64,000 nt of DNA from Acidobacteriota bacterium (GTDB taxonomy: Bacteria > Acidobacteriota > Terriglobia > Terriglobales > Acidobacteriaceae). The stretch spans positions 1 through 64,000 of the forward strand of contig QIAU01000144.1 in the NCBI GenBank assembly GCA_003225055.1, read 5' to 3'. The position numbers and the translations under genes were made by a program. Positions 27,211 to 34,747 of this stretch are shown here, in pieces (position 1 is the stretch's first letter; each line of letters opens with the position of its first letter). A model generated the notes under the pieces. It was not told the origin of the DNA, ran no database searches, and saw only the letters and a program-made list of their open reading frames with translations.

Positions 27211-28134
27211 CTAATTATGCTTTAGGAACGTTCCCGGCTTGCCCGTCAAATCGTTGTATAGGGTCTCGGTGAAGGTATCGGCAGAAATGAATTTCCCCGA
27301 CCACTTGCTCCACTTCTCCAGCACTTTTTCCTGCTGCAACTGATCCAGGGTCTTCCCCTGCTTGACCCCCGCCTCGACTGCTGCTCGTGTCTGTTTCAAC
27401 ATCGAAACGTACTGGCGAACGTCGTCGAGATTCGACACCGCGCCGTGCCCGGGAATCACTTTCACATCGGCCGGCAGCTTGGGAATGATCTCCTCCAGCG
27501 CCGCAATCATGCCCTCCACGCTGCCCCCGCCATTCAGATCGATAAAAGGAAAGCCGTACCGGACAAAATCGTCGCCCATGTGCACGACGTTGGACTTAGG
27601 AAAAAAGATGATGCTGTCGCCGTCGGTATGCCCGTGCGGATAGTGCAGCGCTCGAATGTCCTCGCCGTTCAAGTGCAGGGTGACATCGTGATCGAAGCTG
27701 ATGATGGGCAGCGCCTCCTTGGGCTGCGGCTTGTTGAGAAACTTGATCGAGCCCATATTCCCAGGAGAAGAGCCCTCCTCTAATCGTTTTCGCACGTTGT
27801 CATGCGCGATGATGGGCGCATCCTTCTGGAAGAGCGCATTCCCGCCCGTGTGATCCTCGTGATAGTGCGTGTTGATGACGAACCGCACGGGTTTGTCCGT
27901 GATCCCCTTCAAGGCTGCTCGAATCTTCTCTGCCAAGGGAGCGTACTGATCGTCTACTACGACGATCCCGTCCTGGCCGACGGAAGCGCCAATGTTGCCG
28001 CCGGCGCCTTGCAGCATATAAATGTTGCCGGCGACCCTTGTGAGCTGGATCTCAACTTTGCTGAAGTCCTGATCCTGGGCGGCCGCCAGACCGCAGGTCA
28101 ACAGAATGGCAGCGGCGAGAGCAATCTTGCACAT
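27211..28134 (-). CDS. secreted metallo-beta-lactamase-fold hydrolase
   Basis: 307 aa. A signal peptide (ALAAAILLTCGLAAAQ) is followed by the MBL fold: NTHYHEDHTGGN (zinc ligands), HYPHGHTDGDSIIFFPKSN and the late His in VIPGHGAVSN. The layout resembles periplasmic MBL hydrolases of the SoxH/quinoprotein-relay type. Beta-lactam hydrolysis is possible but not indicated. It is preceded (minus strand) by an A/T-rich spacer and is probably monocistronic. Confidence 0.88.
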   Translation of the reverse strand: MCKIALAAAILLTCGLAAAQDQDFSKVEIQLTRVAGNIYMLQGAGGNIGASVGQDGIVVVDDQYAPLAEKIRAALKGITDKPVRFVINTHYHEDHTGGNALFQKDAPIIAHDNVRKRLEEGSSPGNMGSIKFLNKPQPKEALPIISFDHDVTLHLNGEDIRALHYPHGHTDGDSIIFFPKSNVVHMGDDFVRYGFPFIDLNGGGSVEGMIAALEEIIPKLPADVKVIPGHGAVSNLDDVRQYVSMLKQTRAAVEAGVKQGKTLDQLQQEKVLEKWSKWSGKFISADTFTETLYNDLTGKPGTFLKHN

Positions 28135-28231
28135 CGGATTCTCCTCACCCTTTCGACTTGCTGATTTACGATCTCAGATTGTAGATTTGACACCCTTGCC
28201 GGATAAATCTGCAATCTAAAATCGGGAATCT

Positions 28232-29575
28232 TCACTCTGAATTTCTAGAAGCGGTCCCCGGAGTCGTCCCTTCATACAACTGCCACAACTGGTCGCCGCC
28301 CACCCGGTAGACCGCATACCCGCTGCCCCCATCGGACACCTCGCGGAACAACAGTTCTGCCCGCCCATCACCGTCGGCATCGACAGCGTCGACCAGCTCC
28401 ATCCGGGGAGTCACATCGAGATGCCGGGTATCCGTCACTGCGGAAAACAGCTTGCGCAGCTCTCCGTATAGGTCGGAATGAGCTACGACGGTAACGTAGT
28501 ACTCCGGCCCGGGCACGCTGCCAGCTCCCGGTTTTGCGGCAGGCGGGTGAGCCGTCGCCGTCAACACCAGGACCGGCTCGTTGCTCGCCGACACGTCAAA
28601 CACCCGGAGCTGCACGTCATCAAACGTCGTGCGCGGAGGCCTGGTAACCGTGGTCCCTTTAGGGGAACGCGGAGGAGCTTGCCGCTTCGGAGCAGCCGGG
28701 AGTCCCGGTTCGAGCTGCTCGGCTCGCTTCGCAACCTCCTCGGCCGCCAGCGCCAGCACTTTCTTGCGAAACGCCTGCTCCTCCTCCGGCTTTACTTGGT
28801 AACTGTAAGACCGGGCCTCCGGGCCCCCCGCATCGGAAACTGCAGGAATGATCTGGACCGCATTCTTTGCCGTAGAGGCTGAGACGGCAGAGGTTGGCGC
28901 GGCGGGGGCTTTGGGCGGGGCCTTGGCTGTATTCTCCTTTTCGGTTTCCGCCTCATCCAGCTTTGTCGGCTGTCCACGACGCAAATGTGGCCGGTCGGAA
29001 TCCTCCTCGGGAGGCGGTGCGCTGGGCGCAACGACAGGAGGGTTGGGGGCCGGCGCAGTCGGGGCTGGAGAAGGGGGCTTCGTTTCAGGCAGTTTGCTTT
29101 CCGCTCCCGGCGGAGGCTCCGATCCCGGACGTCTCAATACCGGCGGACCTTCCTCTTCCTCCCGCGGCTTGGATTCTGCTTTGTGTGCGGCCGACTTCTC
29201 AGGCTCCGCTCCGGCAGCCTGCCACTTGCCCTCGGCTAGCCAGCGATTATTGCTCCGAAGGACTCCGGTTACAGTGAACAGCCCCAGCGACTCGCCCGTA
29301 CGTTCCGCCTCGTACACCGTGCCCGAGTCCAGCGCCATGGGCACCGGATCGGCCTTGTAGATGCTGGCATCGTAAAACCTGCCATCCAGCATGATGCAGA
29401 CGGGTACAAGATGAGCCTTGCCATTCGCAGCCAGCAGCAGCAGACCCAGCGCGCGTGGTCCCTTGCTGACCGTGCCCCGCTTAGCGAACTGCGCGAAGAT
29501 CACGGCCGCGGTCAGCGCGACTAAGATGACGATTCGGCCCGCGATACGGTATGTTGAAGATGGAGACACTCCCAT
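28232..29575 (-). CDS. membrane-anchored Pro/Ala-rich protein
   Basis: About 447 aa if started at MGVSPSSTYRIAGR. One N-terminal membrane segment (IVILVALTAAVIFAQF) is followed by a first folded part (about 35-115), a long Pro/Ala/Glu linker (about 120-290) and a C-terminal domain with MELVDAVDADGDGRAELLFR, an Asp-rich EF-hand/VCBS-like loop. I do not recognise a named family. The start ATG shares the CATG at 29573-29576 with the ATG of the divergent peroxiredoxin gene, and no ribosome-binding site is visible, so the start is uncertain. Confidence 0.65.
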   Translation of the reverse strand: MGVSPSSTYRIAGRIVILVALTAAVIFAQFAKRGTVSKGPRALGLLLLAANGKAHLVPVCIMLDGRFYDASIYKADPVPMALDSGTVYEAERTGESLGLFTVTGVLRSNNRWLAEGKWQAAGAEPEKSAAHKAESKPREEEEGPPVLRRPGSEPPPGAESKLPETKPPSPAPTAPAPNPPVVAPSAPPPEEDSDRPHLRRGQPTKLDEAETEKENTAKAPPKAPAAPTSAVSASTAKNAVQIIPAVSDAGGPEARSYSYQVKPEEEQAFRKKVLALAAEEVAKRAEQLEPGLPAAPKRQAPPRSPKGTTVTRPPRTTFDDVQLRVFDVSASNEPVLVLTATAHPPAAKPGAGSVPGPEYYVTVVAHSDLYGELRKLFSAVTDTRHLDVTPRMELVDAVDADGDGRAELLFREVSDGGSGYAVYRVGGDQLWQLYEGTTPGTASRNSE

Positions 29576-30038
29576 GGAAGTTAATGATAAAGCGCCTGAC
29601 TTTACTTTGCCCGACGAGAACGGGAAAGACGTCTCGCTGAAAGATTTTCGCGGCAAGAATGTGGTGCTGTTCTTCTTTCCCAAGGCCGACACGCCGGGTT
29701 GAACTATCGAAGCTCGCGGGTTCCGCGAATCGTACAAGAACTTGCAAAATACCGGAGCCGTGGTGCTGGGCGTTTCGGCCGACACCCCGCAAACCCAGAA
29801 GAAATTTCAAACCAAGTACGACCTGCCTTATACTCTGCTGTCCGATTCGGACAAGAAAGTCTGCAACGCCTTCGGCGTGATCAAAGACAAGAACATGTAT
29901 GGCAAGATGGTGAAGGGAATCGCCCGCACCACCTTTATTGTTGGACCCGATGGAAAGATCGCGCATATCTTCAACAACGTGAAACCCGAAGGCCACGCCG
30001 AAGCAGTATTAGCTGTGCTGAGAAACGGAAAGAAGTGA
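29574..30038 (+). CDS. bcp: Bcp/PrxQ-type peroxiredoxin, probable selenoprotein (TGA = Sec43)
   Basis: 154 aa when TGA at 29700-29702 is read through. The N-terminal half (MEVNDKAPDFTLPDENGKDV to FFFPKADTPG) and C-terminal half (TIEARGFRESYKNLQ to VLAVLRNGKK) are in one frame with no other disruption. The TGA replaces exactly the peroxidatic Cys of the TPGC motif, giving Sec43. The +5 resolving Cys is Arg48; Cys97 is the only cysteine left. Thr40 and the later Arg-Thr-Thr-Phe active-site segment are intact. Bcp enzymes reduce peroxides with thioredoxin or similar donors. A hairpin at 29708-29732 fits a bacterial SECIS. Sense-strand frame integrity argues against decay. A sequencing error (TGC or TGT to TGA) or recent nonsense mutation is the alternative. 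Confidence 0.85.
29703..29732 (+). promoter_or_regulatory. candidate bacterial SECIS element
   Basis: Directly after the in-frame TGA, TCGCGG (29714-29719) pairs with CCGCGA (29723-29728) around a GTT loop. A lower CGA/TCG pairing (29708-29710, 29730-29732) is separated by a small internal loop. The apical loop begins with G and lies 17 bases after TGA. Both properties fit the published bacterial SECIS pattern (a G in the first loop positions, loop about 16-37 nt after UGA). Confidence 0.65.
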
Positions 30039-30072
30039 GATTGGTCTGTGGACAGTGGGGGGCGGGTCCCCT

Positions 30073-30093
30073 GCCCGGGTCAAAGACCCGGGC
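30073..30093. terminator. hairpin between convergent genes
   Basis: A perfect stem, GCCCGGGTC and GACCCGGGC, with loop AAA, between the peroxiredoxin end (30038) and the convergent glycine-zipper gene end (30110). It probably limits transcription in both directions. No T-run. Confidence 0.45.
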
Positions 30094-30109
30094 CCACGCT
30101 GGTTTCCCG

Positions 30110-30682
30110 TTATTTGCGCGTGCGCGTTCCTGCCGTGGCCGTTCCAGTCCCGGTCGCAGTGAACGTGATGGCAGCCTCGGCGGGAACCACGGCTTCCTGC
30201 TTGCCCGTGTAGGCAGCGACCCCAGTACCAGCAGCGCCGCCGGCGAGCAGGCCGATGCCGGCGCCTTTACCACCGCCGGCCAATCCGCCAATGAGCGCGC
30301 CTGCGGCCGCGCCGCCACCAATCTTTTCAGCATTGCTCCGGGTGTGGCTCTTCCCCTTGGCATGATAAGCCGTGGTGGACACCGGCAGGTTCTCGACCGA
30401 GCTCAGACGAAGACTCAATTGTCCGGGCGCGTGCAGCCGTCCGCTCGATTTTGCCAGGGTCACTTTTCCCTTCACCGGTGCGCCTGCCTTGGCGATCGTC
30501 TTTCCACCGGCAACGAGATCGCGCGCCAGCGTGCCCTCGAAAGCCTGTCCCGTCCTGGCGGTTGCCGAACTGAGCGCCGAGCCGGTGCGTATGGTGATCT
30601 TGGCCCCCGCCGGGATCGTCTGCGCTGCAGCTACCATCGCCAATGGCAGGAGAAAGGCGGCGAGATTAAGAGCTTTTTTCAT
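30110..30682 (-). CDS. secreted glycine-zipper protein
   Basis: 190 aa. A signal peptide (KKALNLAAFLLPLAMVAAAQ) is followed by a beta-rich domain (IPAGAKITIRTGSALSSATA, GQAFEGTLARDLVAGGKTI) and a glycine-zipper stretch (GGGAAAGALIGGLAGGGKGA, about 120-155) likely to pack in or on a membrane. The C-terminus is Thr/Gly-rich. MKKAL at 30682 is chosen because AGGAGAG precedes it. The architecture is recurrent in acidobacteria; function unknown. Confidence 0.75.
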   Translation of the reverse strand: MKKALNLAAFLLPLAMVAAAQTIPAGAKITIRTGSALSSATARTGQAFEGTLARDLVAGGKTIAKAGAPVKGKVTLAKSSGRLHAPGQLSLRLSSVENLPVSTTAYHAKGKSHTRSNAEKIGGGAAAGALIGGLAGGGKGAGIGLLAGGAAGTGVAAYTGKQEAVVPAEAAITFTATGTGTATAGTRTRK

Positions 30683-30778
30683 GATTTCTCTCCTTCTCAT
30701 TTGGGCCTGGTATCGACACGATTGTGGATCTTGAGCTTGCCCTATCAGCGCCAGCCGCGGGGTGGCGGAATCGGTTAA

Positions 30779-30800
30779 CCCCCGGGCGTAAGCCCGGGGG
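30779..30800. repeat. CCCCCGGGC-GTAA-GCCCGGGGG hairpin, copy 2
   Basis: A perfect 9-bp stem with a GTAA loop in the gap upstream of the glycosylase. A shorter relative is at 27119-27138, and the 30073-30093 hairpin shares the CCCGGG core. Confidence 0.5.
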
Positions 30801-30940
30801 CAAGCCAGAAAAAGTTTTGCAGTCCTGCTAGGGACGAAACTATGGCGCCCGAGAGAAGAGGGTTCCCCACCACGCCTCCGCGCAGGCTTGTTATGATGCG
30901 GGCGGGATCACACCGGCTGCATGTGAACAGGCACTCTCCT

Positions 30941-31552
30941 ATGTTACAGAGATTGAAGCGCGATTTCTACGATCGCGATCCCCAGAGTGTCTCGCGCGAG
31001 CTGCTGGGCAAAGTCCTGGTACGTCGTGAAGGCACCCAGCTGCTCGAAGCCCGCGTCGTTGAAGTGGAAGCCTATCTCGGCGAAGGCGATCCCGCTGCCC
31101 ATGCGGCGGCGGGACGCACGGCACGCAACGACGTCCTGTTCGGACCGCCAGGTCATGCCTACGTCTATTTCATCTACGGCAATCACTGGTGCTTCAACGT
31201 TTCCTGTTTGCCGGATGGAATCGCGGGCGGCGTGCTTTTCCGTGCACTGGAGCCCGTCGAAGGGATTCCGGTCATGGCCCGCGCCCGGGGCGTGAGTGTG
31301 AAAACGGATCGCGAGCTGCGCCTGTTGACCACAGGGCCGGGACGGCTGGCCGAAGCCTTCGGCATCACCCGCGAGCGCGACAATGGCAAAGACCTGACCT
31401 CGCCCAAATCCGACCTGTGGCTCGCCGACGACGGCTTCCGTCCGGAACGTGTGGCCACCACCGTGCGGATCGGAATCACCAAAGCAGCTGAGATGCCACT
31501 CCGCTACGTGATCCCGGGAAACCGGTTTTTGTCCGGCCAAAAGATCGGGTAG
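30941..31552 (+). CDS. mpg: 3-methyladenine DNA glycosylase (AAG/MPG family)
   Basis: 203 aa, normal for bacterial Aag/MPG. RDFYDRDPQSVSRELLGKVL, then VVEVEAYLGEGDPAAHAAAG with the catalytic Glu, VLFGPPGHAYVYFIYGNHWC and LTTGPGRLAEAFGI. It excises alkylated purines, starting base-excision repair. The frame is open from 30842, but the ATG at 30941 matches the family N-terminus; in-frame ATGs at 30893 and 30896 are alternatives. Confidence 0.93.
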   Translation: MLQRLKRDFYDRDPQSVSRELLGKVLVRREGTQLLEARVVEVEAYLGEGDPAAHAAAGRTARNDVLFGPPGHAYVYFIYGNHWCFNVSCLPDGIAGGVLFRALEPVEGIPVMARARGVSVKTDRELRLLTTGPGRLAEAFGITRERDNGKDLTSPKSDLWLADDGFRPERVATTVRIGITKAAEMPLRYVIPGNRFLSGQKIG

Positions 31553-31588
31553 ATCTTTACTCGGCGCCCTCGGCGCTGAATGCATCTA

Positions 31589-32434
31589 TCAGGCTTTCAG
31601 CACAACGTTGTCGATCAATCGTGTGGTCCCTACAAACGCCGCCATTGCCACTAGCGCATCGGCTGAGATTACTGGCATGAAATCCAAGTTGTCGGGATCA
31701 ACGACCTCCAGATAATCCAGCCGCGCCGATGCTTCTTGCGCAATTACTTCCTTGCCTGCACTAATCAGCTTAGCTGAGTTGCGCTCACCGCTTCTGAAGA
31801 CCTCCTCGACCCGCATCAGAGAGCGGTAGAGCACCAAGGCCGACTTTCGCTGTTGCGGATCAAGGTACGTGTTTCGCGAGCTCATGGCTAGGCCATCGGG
31901 TTGGCGCACAATCGGGCAGACAACGATCTCAACCGGCATATCCAAATCGCGCACCATGCGGCGAATAATCGCAACCTGCGCTGCATCCTTCTGACCGAAG
32001 AAGGCCCAGTCCGGCTCAACAATATGAAACAACTTGGAGACCACGGTAGTCACGCCGCGAAAATGCCCAGGACGCGAGCGGCCGCAGAGTTTTTCGCTAA
32101 GCCGCTCCACGATCACATAGGTGACCGCGCCGTTGGGGTACATCTCGTCAACCGAGGGCGCGAAGACGAACTCAACGCCTTCCTTTTCCAGCAGCGCGCA
32201 ATCCCGCTCGAAAGTTCGCGGATATTTCGCAAAATCTTCCTGGGGTCCGAACTGCGTAGGATTCACAAAGATCGAAACCGCCACCACGTCGGACTGAGCT
32301 TTCGCCGCCTGGACCAGGGACAAATGGCCTTGGTGCAGAGCGCCCATGGTGGGAACAAAGCCCAGGCGCTTGCCTCCCGTGCGGGTTCTGCGCGAGGCGG
32401 CCCGCATCTCCGCCGCAGCTTTCAGGATCTTCAT
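31589..32434 (-). CDS. panC: pantothenate synthetase
   Basis: 281 aa. LGFVPTMGALHQGHLSLVQA carries the HxGH nucleotide site. VSIFVNPTQFGPQEDFAKYP, FFGQKDAAQVAIIRRMVRDL and the KMS-like SSRNTYL segment are present. It condenses pantoate and beta-alanine with ATP to pantothenate, the precursor of CoA. panB lies 189 bases upstream on the same strand. Confidence 0.96.
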   Translation of the reverse strand: MKILKAAAEMRAASRRTRTGGKRLGFVPTMGALHQGHLSLVQAAKAQSDVVAVSIFVNPTQFGPQEDFAKYPRTFERDCALLEKEGVEFVFAPSVDEMYPNGAVTYVIVERLSEKLCGRSRPGHFRGVTTVVSKLFHIVEPDWAFFGQKDAAQVAIIRRMVRDLDMPVEIVVCPIVRQPDGLAMSSRNTYLDPQQRKSALVLYRSLMRVEEVFRSGERNSAKLISAGKEVIAQEASARLDYLEVVDPDNLDFMPVISADALVAMAAFVGTTRLIDNVVLKA

Positions 32435-32623
32435 CTGGATTGAAGAATTGTCGAATTGCCGATTGTCGAATTAGTTCATCAACTCAAAAACCCGGCGATC
32501 CGTAAAGGGAATCACCGCTCCCTGGAATCCACCCCGGAGTCCCGGAGCCAGGGACGATCTTGGGCGCGATCTGCCCGGTTAAGTCTTCTTCGTGCTTCGG
32601 TGTTTCCGTGGTAGGTGTTTTCG

Positions 32624-33514
32624 CTAGCGCCGCATCGCCCGCTTCCGCTCCAGCACCGTCTCCAGCGCCGCCTGCGTTTCCTTGGGCAGGTGGTAAGACT
32701 CGGCATCGGAGGGATACTGGTGCGAGACAACGTCGGCCCGGAACGCCTGCACCGCATCAGTGATAACGGCAGCAGCGTCCGCGTACCGGCGCACGAACTT
32801 GGCCGGAGGCCCGAAGGTCAGGTTCATGATGTCGTGGAAAACGAGCACCTGCCCATCGCACTCGGGTCCGGCACCTATGCCGATAGTCGGTGTCTCGACC
32901 TCCGCCGTGATCATGGCGCCCACCTCGCGCGGAATGCCTTCGAGGTAAATGCAGGCCGCCCCGGCGCGGTCGAGAGCCACAGCATCGCGCACCAGTTGTT
33001 CGATTGCAGCCAGGCTTTTGCCCTGAACTTTGTATCCACCCATCACGTTCACCGATTGCGGGGTCAAGCCAATGTGCCCAGTCACCGGGATCTCGGCCTC
33101 AATGATGCGGCGGATAATGTCGGCGCGTTTCTCGCCACCCTCGATCTTCACCGCTTCGGCCCCTGCTTCTTTTACGAAACGGGCTGCGTTGCGCAGGGCC
33201 TCCTCGGAGTTCACGTGATACGAGCCGTAGGGCATGTCAGCCACCAGGAAGGCATGCTTTACAGCTCGACGAACCGCACGGGTGTGGTGCAGCATGTCAT
33301 CAATCGTGACTGACAGAGTATTCTCGTGCCCGAGCATGGTCTGGGCGAGCGAATCGCCGACCAGGATGATGTCGATCCCGGCCTCATCCACCAGTCGCCC
33401 GGTAGCGTAGTCGTACGCCGTCAGGCAGGTGATGGGCTCGTGACGAAGCTTCTTTTCTCTAAGGGTTGCACTAGTGATCTTCTGGCGGGGTTCGCCAATG
33501 GGGGTAAGACTCAC
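32624..33514 (-). CDS. panB: 3-methyl-2-oxobutanoate hydroxymethyltransferase
   Basis: 296 aa. ITCLTAYDYATGRLVDEAGI, ILVGDSLAQTMLGHENTL with the Mg ligand Asp, GHIGLTPQSVNVMGGYKVQG and the catalytic Glu region YLEGIPREVGAMIT are present. It makes ketopantoate, the first step toward pantothenate. The frame is open to 33589, but GGAGG sits ideally before a GTG at 33514 (VSLTPIGEPRQK), so that start is chosen. The C-terminus is slightly extended and basic. Confidence 0.95.
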   Translation of the reverse strand: MSLTPIGEPRQKITSATLREKKLRHEPITCLTAYDYATGRLVDEAGIDIILVGDSLAQTMLGHENTLSVTIDDMLHHTRAVRRAVKHAFLVADMPYGSYHVNSEEALRNAARFVKEAGAEAVKIEGGEKRADIIRRIIEAEIPVTGHIGLTPQSVNVMGGYKVQGKSLAAIEQLVRDAVALDRAGAACIYLEGIPREVGAMITAEVETPTIGIGAGPECDGQVLVFHDIMNLTFGPPAKFVRRYADAAAVITDAVQAFRADVVSHQYPSDAESYHLPKETQAALETVLERKRAMRR

Positions 33515-33739
33515 GATGTCCTCCAGTGCCCCTCCGCCCTGGCGGATAGAGCCTGTACACCAAGCTATTGTAGTGGCAAAGAAGTGCAAGCGCTAGATCG
33601 CAGCTAACCTACTGAAGGGGCATCATTTAGATCCCGGCTGCCAGGTCTCACGTTTCCCGCTGCGGGTCTTTCGCCAGGAGCTGTGATAAACCTGAGACCT
33701 GCTACCTGCCCCCCAGGACCTTGTTCTTGCTGAGAGCTT

Positions 33740-34618
33740 CTACACCGGCGCCACCCTCATGCTCAGATCCGCCGCGACCGCAGAATGGGTGAGCGCGCCG
33801 ACTGAAATGAAATCCACCCCGGCCTCGGCGTAGGACCGGATATTTTGCAGGTTAATTCCACCCGAACATTCCAACGGAATGCGGCGCTCCAGCCGGGAGC
33901 AGCGCTCGACTGCTTTGTTGGCATCCTCCGGCGACATATTGTCCAGCAAGACGGCTTCGGCCCCGTGCTCAAGGGCCTCTTCCAACTCGGCCAACGACCG
34001 AACTTCCACTTCTATAATCTGCTCGCCACGGCGATTGCGAAGGGCCCGGTCCAGTGTCGCAGCGATGCCGCCTGCCAGCGCGATGTGATTGTTCTTGATG
34101 AGCACGCCGTCGGAGAGATCCAGCCGATGATTCTGGCCGCCCCCGCACCGCACCCCGTATTTATCAATCATGCGCAGGCCCGGCACCGTCTTGCGCGTGT
34201 CCAGGATGCGCGCTTTCGTGCCCGACACCGCATCCACAAACTGTCGAGTCAGGGTAGCGATGCCGCTCATCCGTTGCAGGAAGTTCAGGATCACCCGCTC
34301 GCAGGAGAGGATCACCCGCGCATTGTGGCGAATAACTGCGACCGATTGCCCCTTGTGCAGGCGAATGCCATCAAAAATCTCCGGATGAGTCGTGACTTCG
34401 TAGTGCGAAGTCACCGCCCCATCGAGCGCGGCGTAGACATCGAGAATACGCGCCACCGACCCGATGCCCGCCAGAATGCAATCCTGCTTGGCAAGGATGG
34501 TTGCCGCAGCGCGCTGATTGGGATCGATGCAGGCGTAGCTGGTAGCATCGCGCGTAGCACGATCTTCCAGCAAAGCATTTTCAATGACGGCGGTAAGCCG
34601 ACGGCTATTCCAGTCCAT
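33740..34618 (-). CDS. nadC: nicotinate-nucleotide pyrophosphorylase (carboxylating)
   Basis: 292 aa. LEDRATRDATSYACIDPNQR at the N-terminus, LQRMSGIATLTRQFVDAVSG, ILDTRKTVPGLRMIDKYGVR with GGGQNHRLDLSDGVLIKNNH, and VEVRSLAELEEALEHGAEAV follow the QPRTase pattern with its phosphoribosyl-binding Arg, Lys and His residues. It converts quinolinate to nicotinate mononucleotide in NAD synthesis. No nadA or nadB is adjacent. Confidence 0.95.
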   Translation of the reverse strand: MDWNSRRLTAVIENALLEDRATRDATSYACIDPNQRAAATILAKQDCILAGIGSVARILDVYAALDGAVTSHYEVTTHPEIFDGIRLHKGQSVAVIRHNARVILSCERVILNFLQRMSGIATLTRQFVDAVSGTKARILDTRKTVPGLRMIDKYGVRCGGGQNHRLDLSDGVLIKNNHIALAGGIAATLDRALRNRRGEQIIEVEVRSLAELEEALEHGAEAVLLDNMSPEDANKAVERCSRLERRIPLECSGGINLQNIRSYAEAGVDFISVGALTHSAVAADLSMRVAPV

Positions 34619-34648
34619 GCTCGCTATGCCCGTGGTGACGCGGGCGCC

Positions 34649-34683
34649 CCTTCGACTTCGCTCTGGTCAGGCTCTCGCCCGCG
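34649..34683. repeat. dispersed intergenic repeat, type B copy 1
   Basis: The segment ending AGGCTCTCGCCCGCG (34669-34683) recurs at 49002-49016, preceded in both by a CTTCGA/CTCGAG-CGCTC stretch. Confidence 0.4.
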
Positions 34684-34719
34684 AACAGCCGGTTTACAGT
34701 CGAGCCGGCGCTCGACCGA

Positions 34720-34745
34720 ACCGCCGAGGGCGGCCATCCCTACGT
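34720..34745. repeat. dispersed intergenic repeat, copy 2
   Basis: ACCGCCGAGGGCGGCCATCCCTACG, related to the copies at 23089 and 63408. Confidence 0.4.
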
Positions 34746-34747
34746 GC

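Noticed and set aside
29700-29702. Reading the peroxiredoxin TGA as a simple nonsense mutation
   Set aside because: It hits exactly the catalytic Cys codon, the rest is intact, and a SECIS-like hairpin follows; decay would not be so precise. Not fully excluded.
29699-30778. 359-codon open frame on the plus strand overlapping the peroxiredoxin
   Set aside because: It shadows the peroxiredoxin in another frame and runs antisense through the glycine-zipper gene; Arg/Ser/Gly-rich with no domain.
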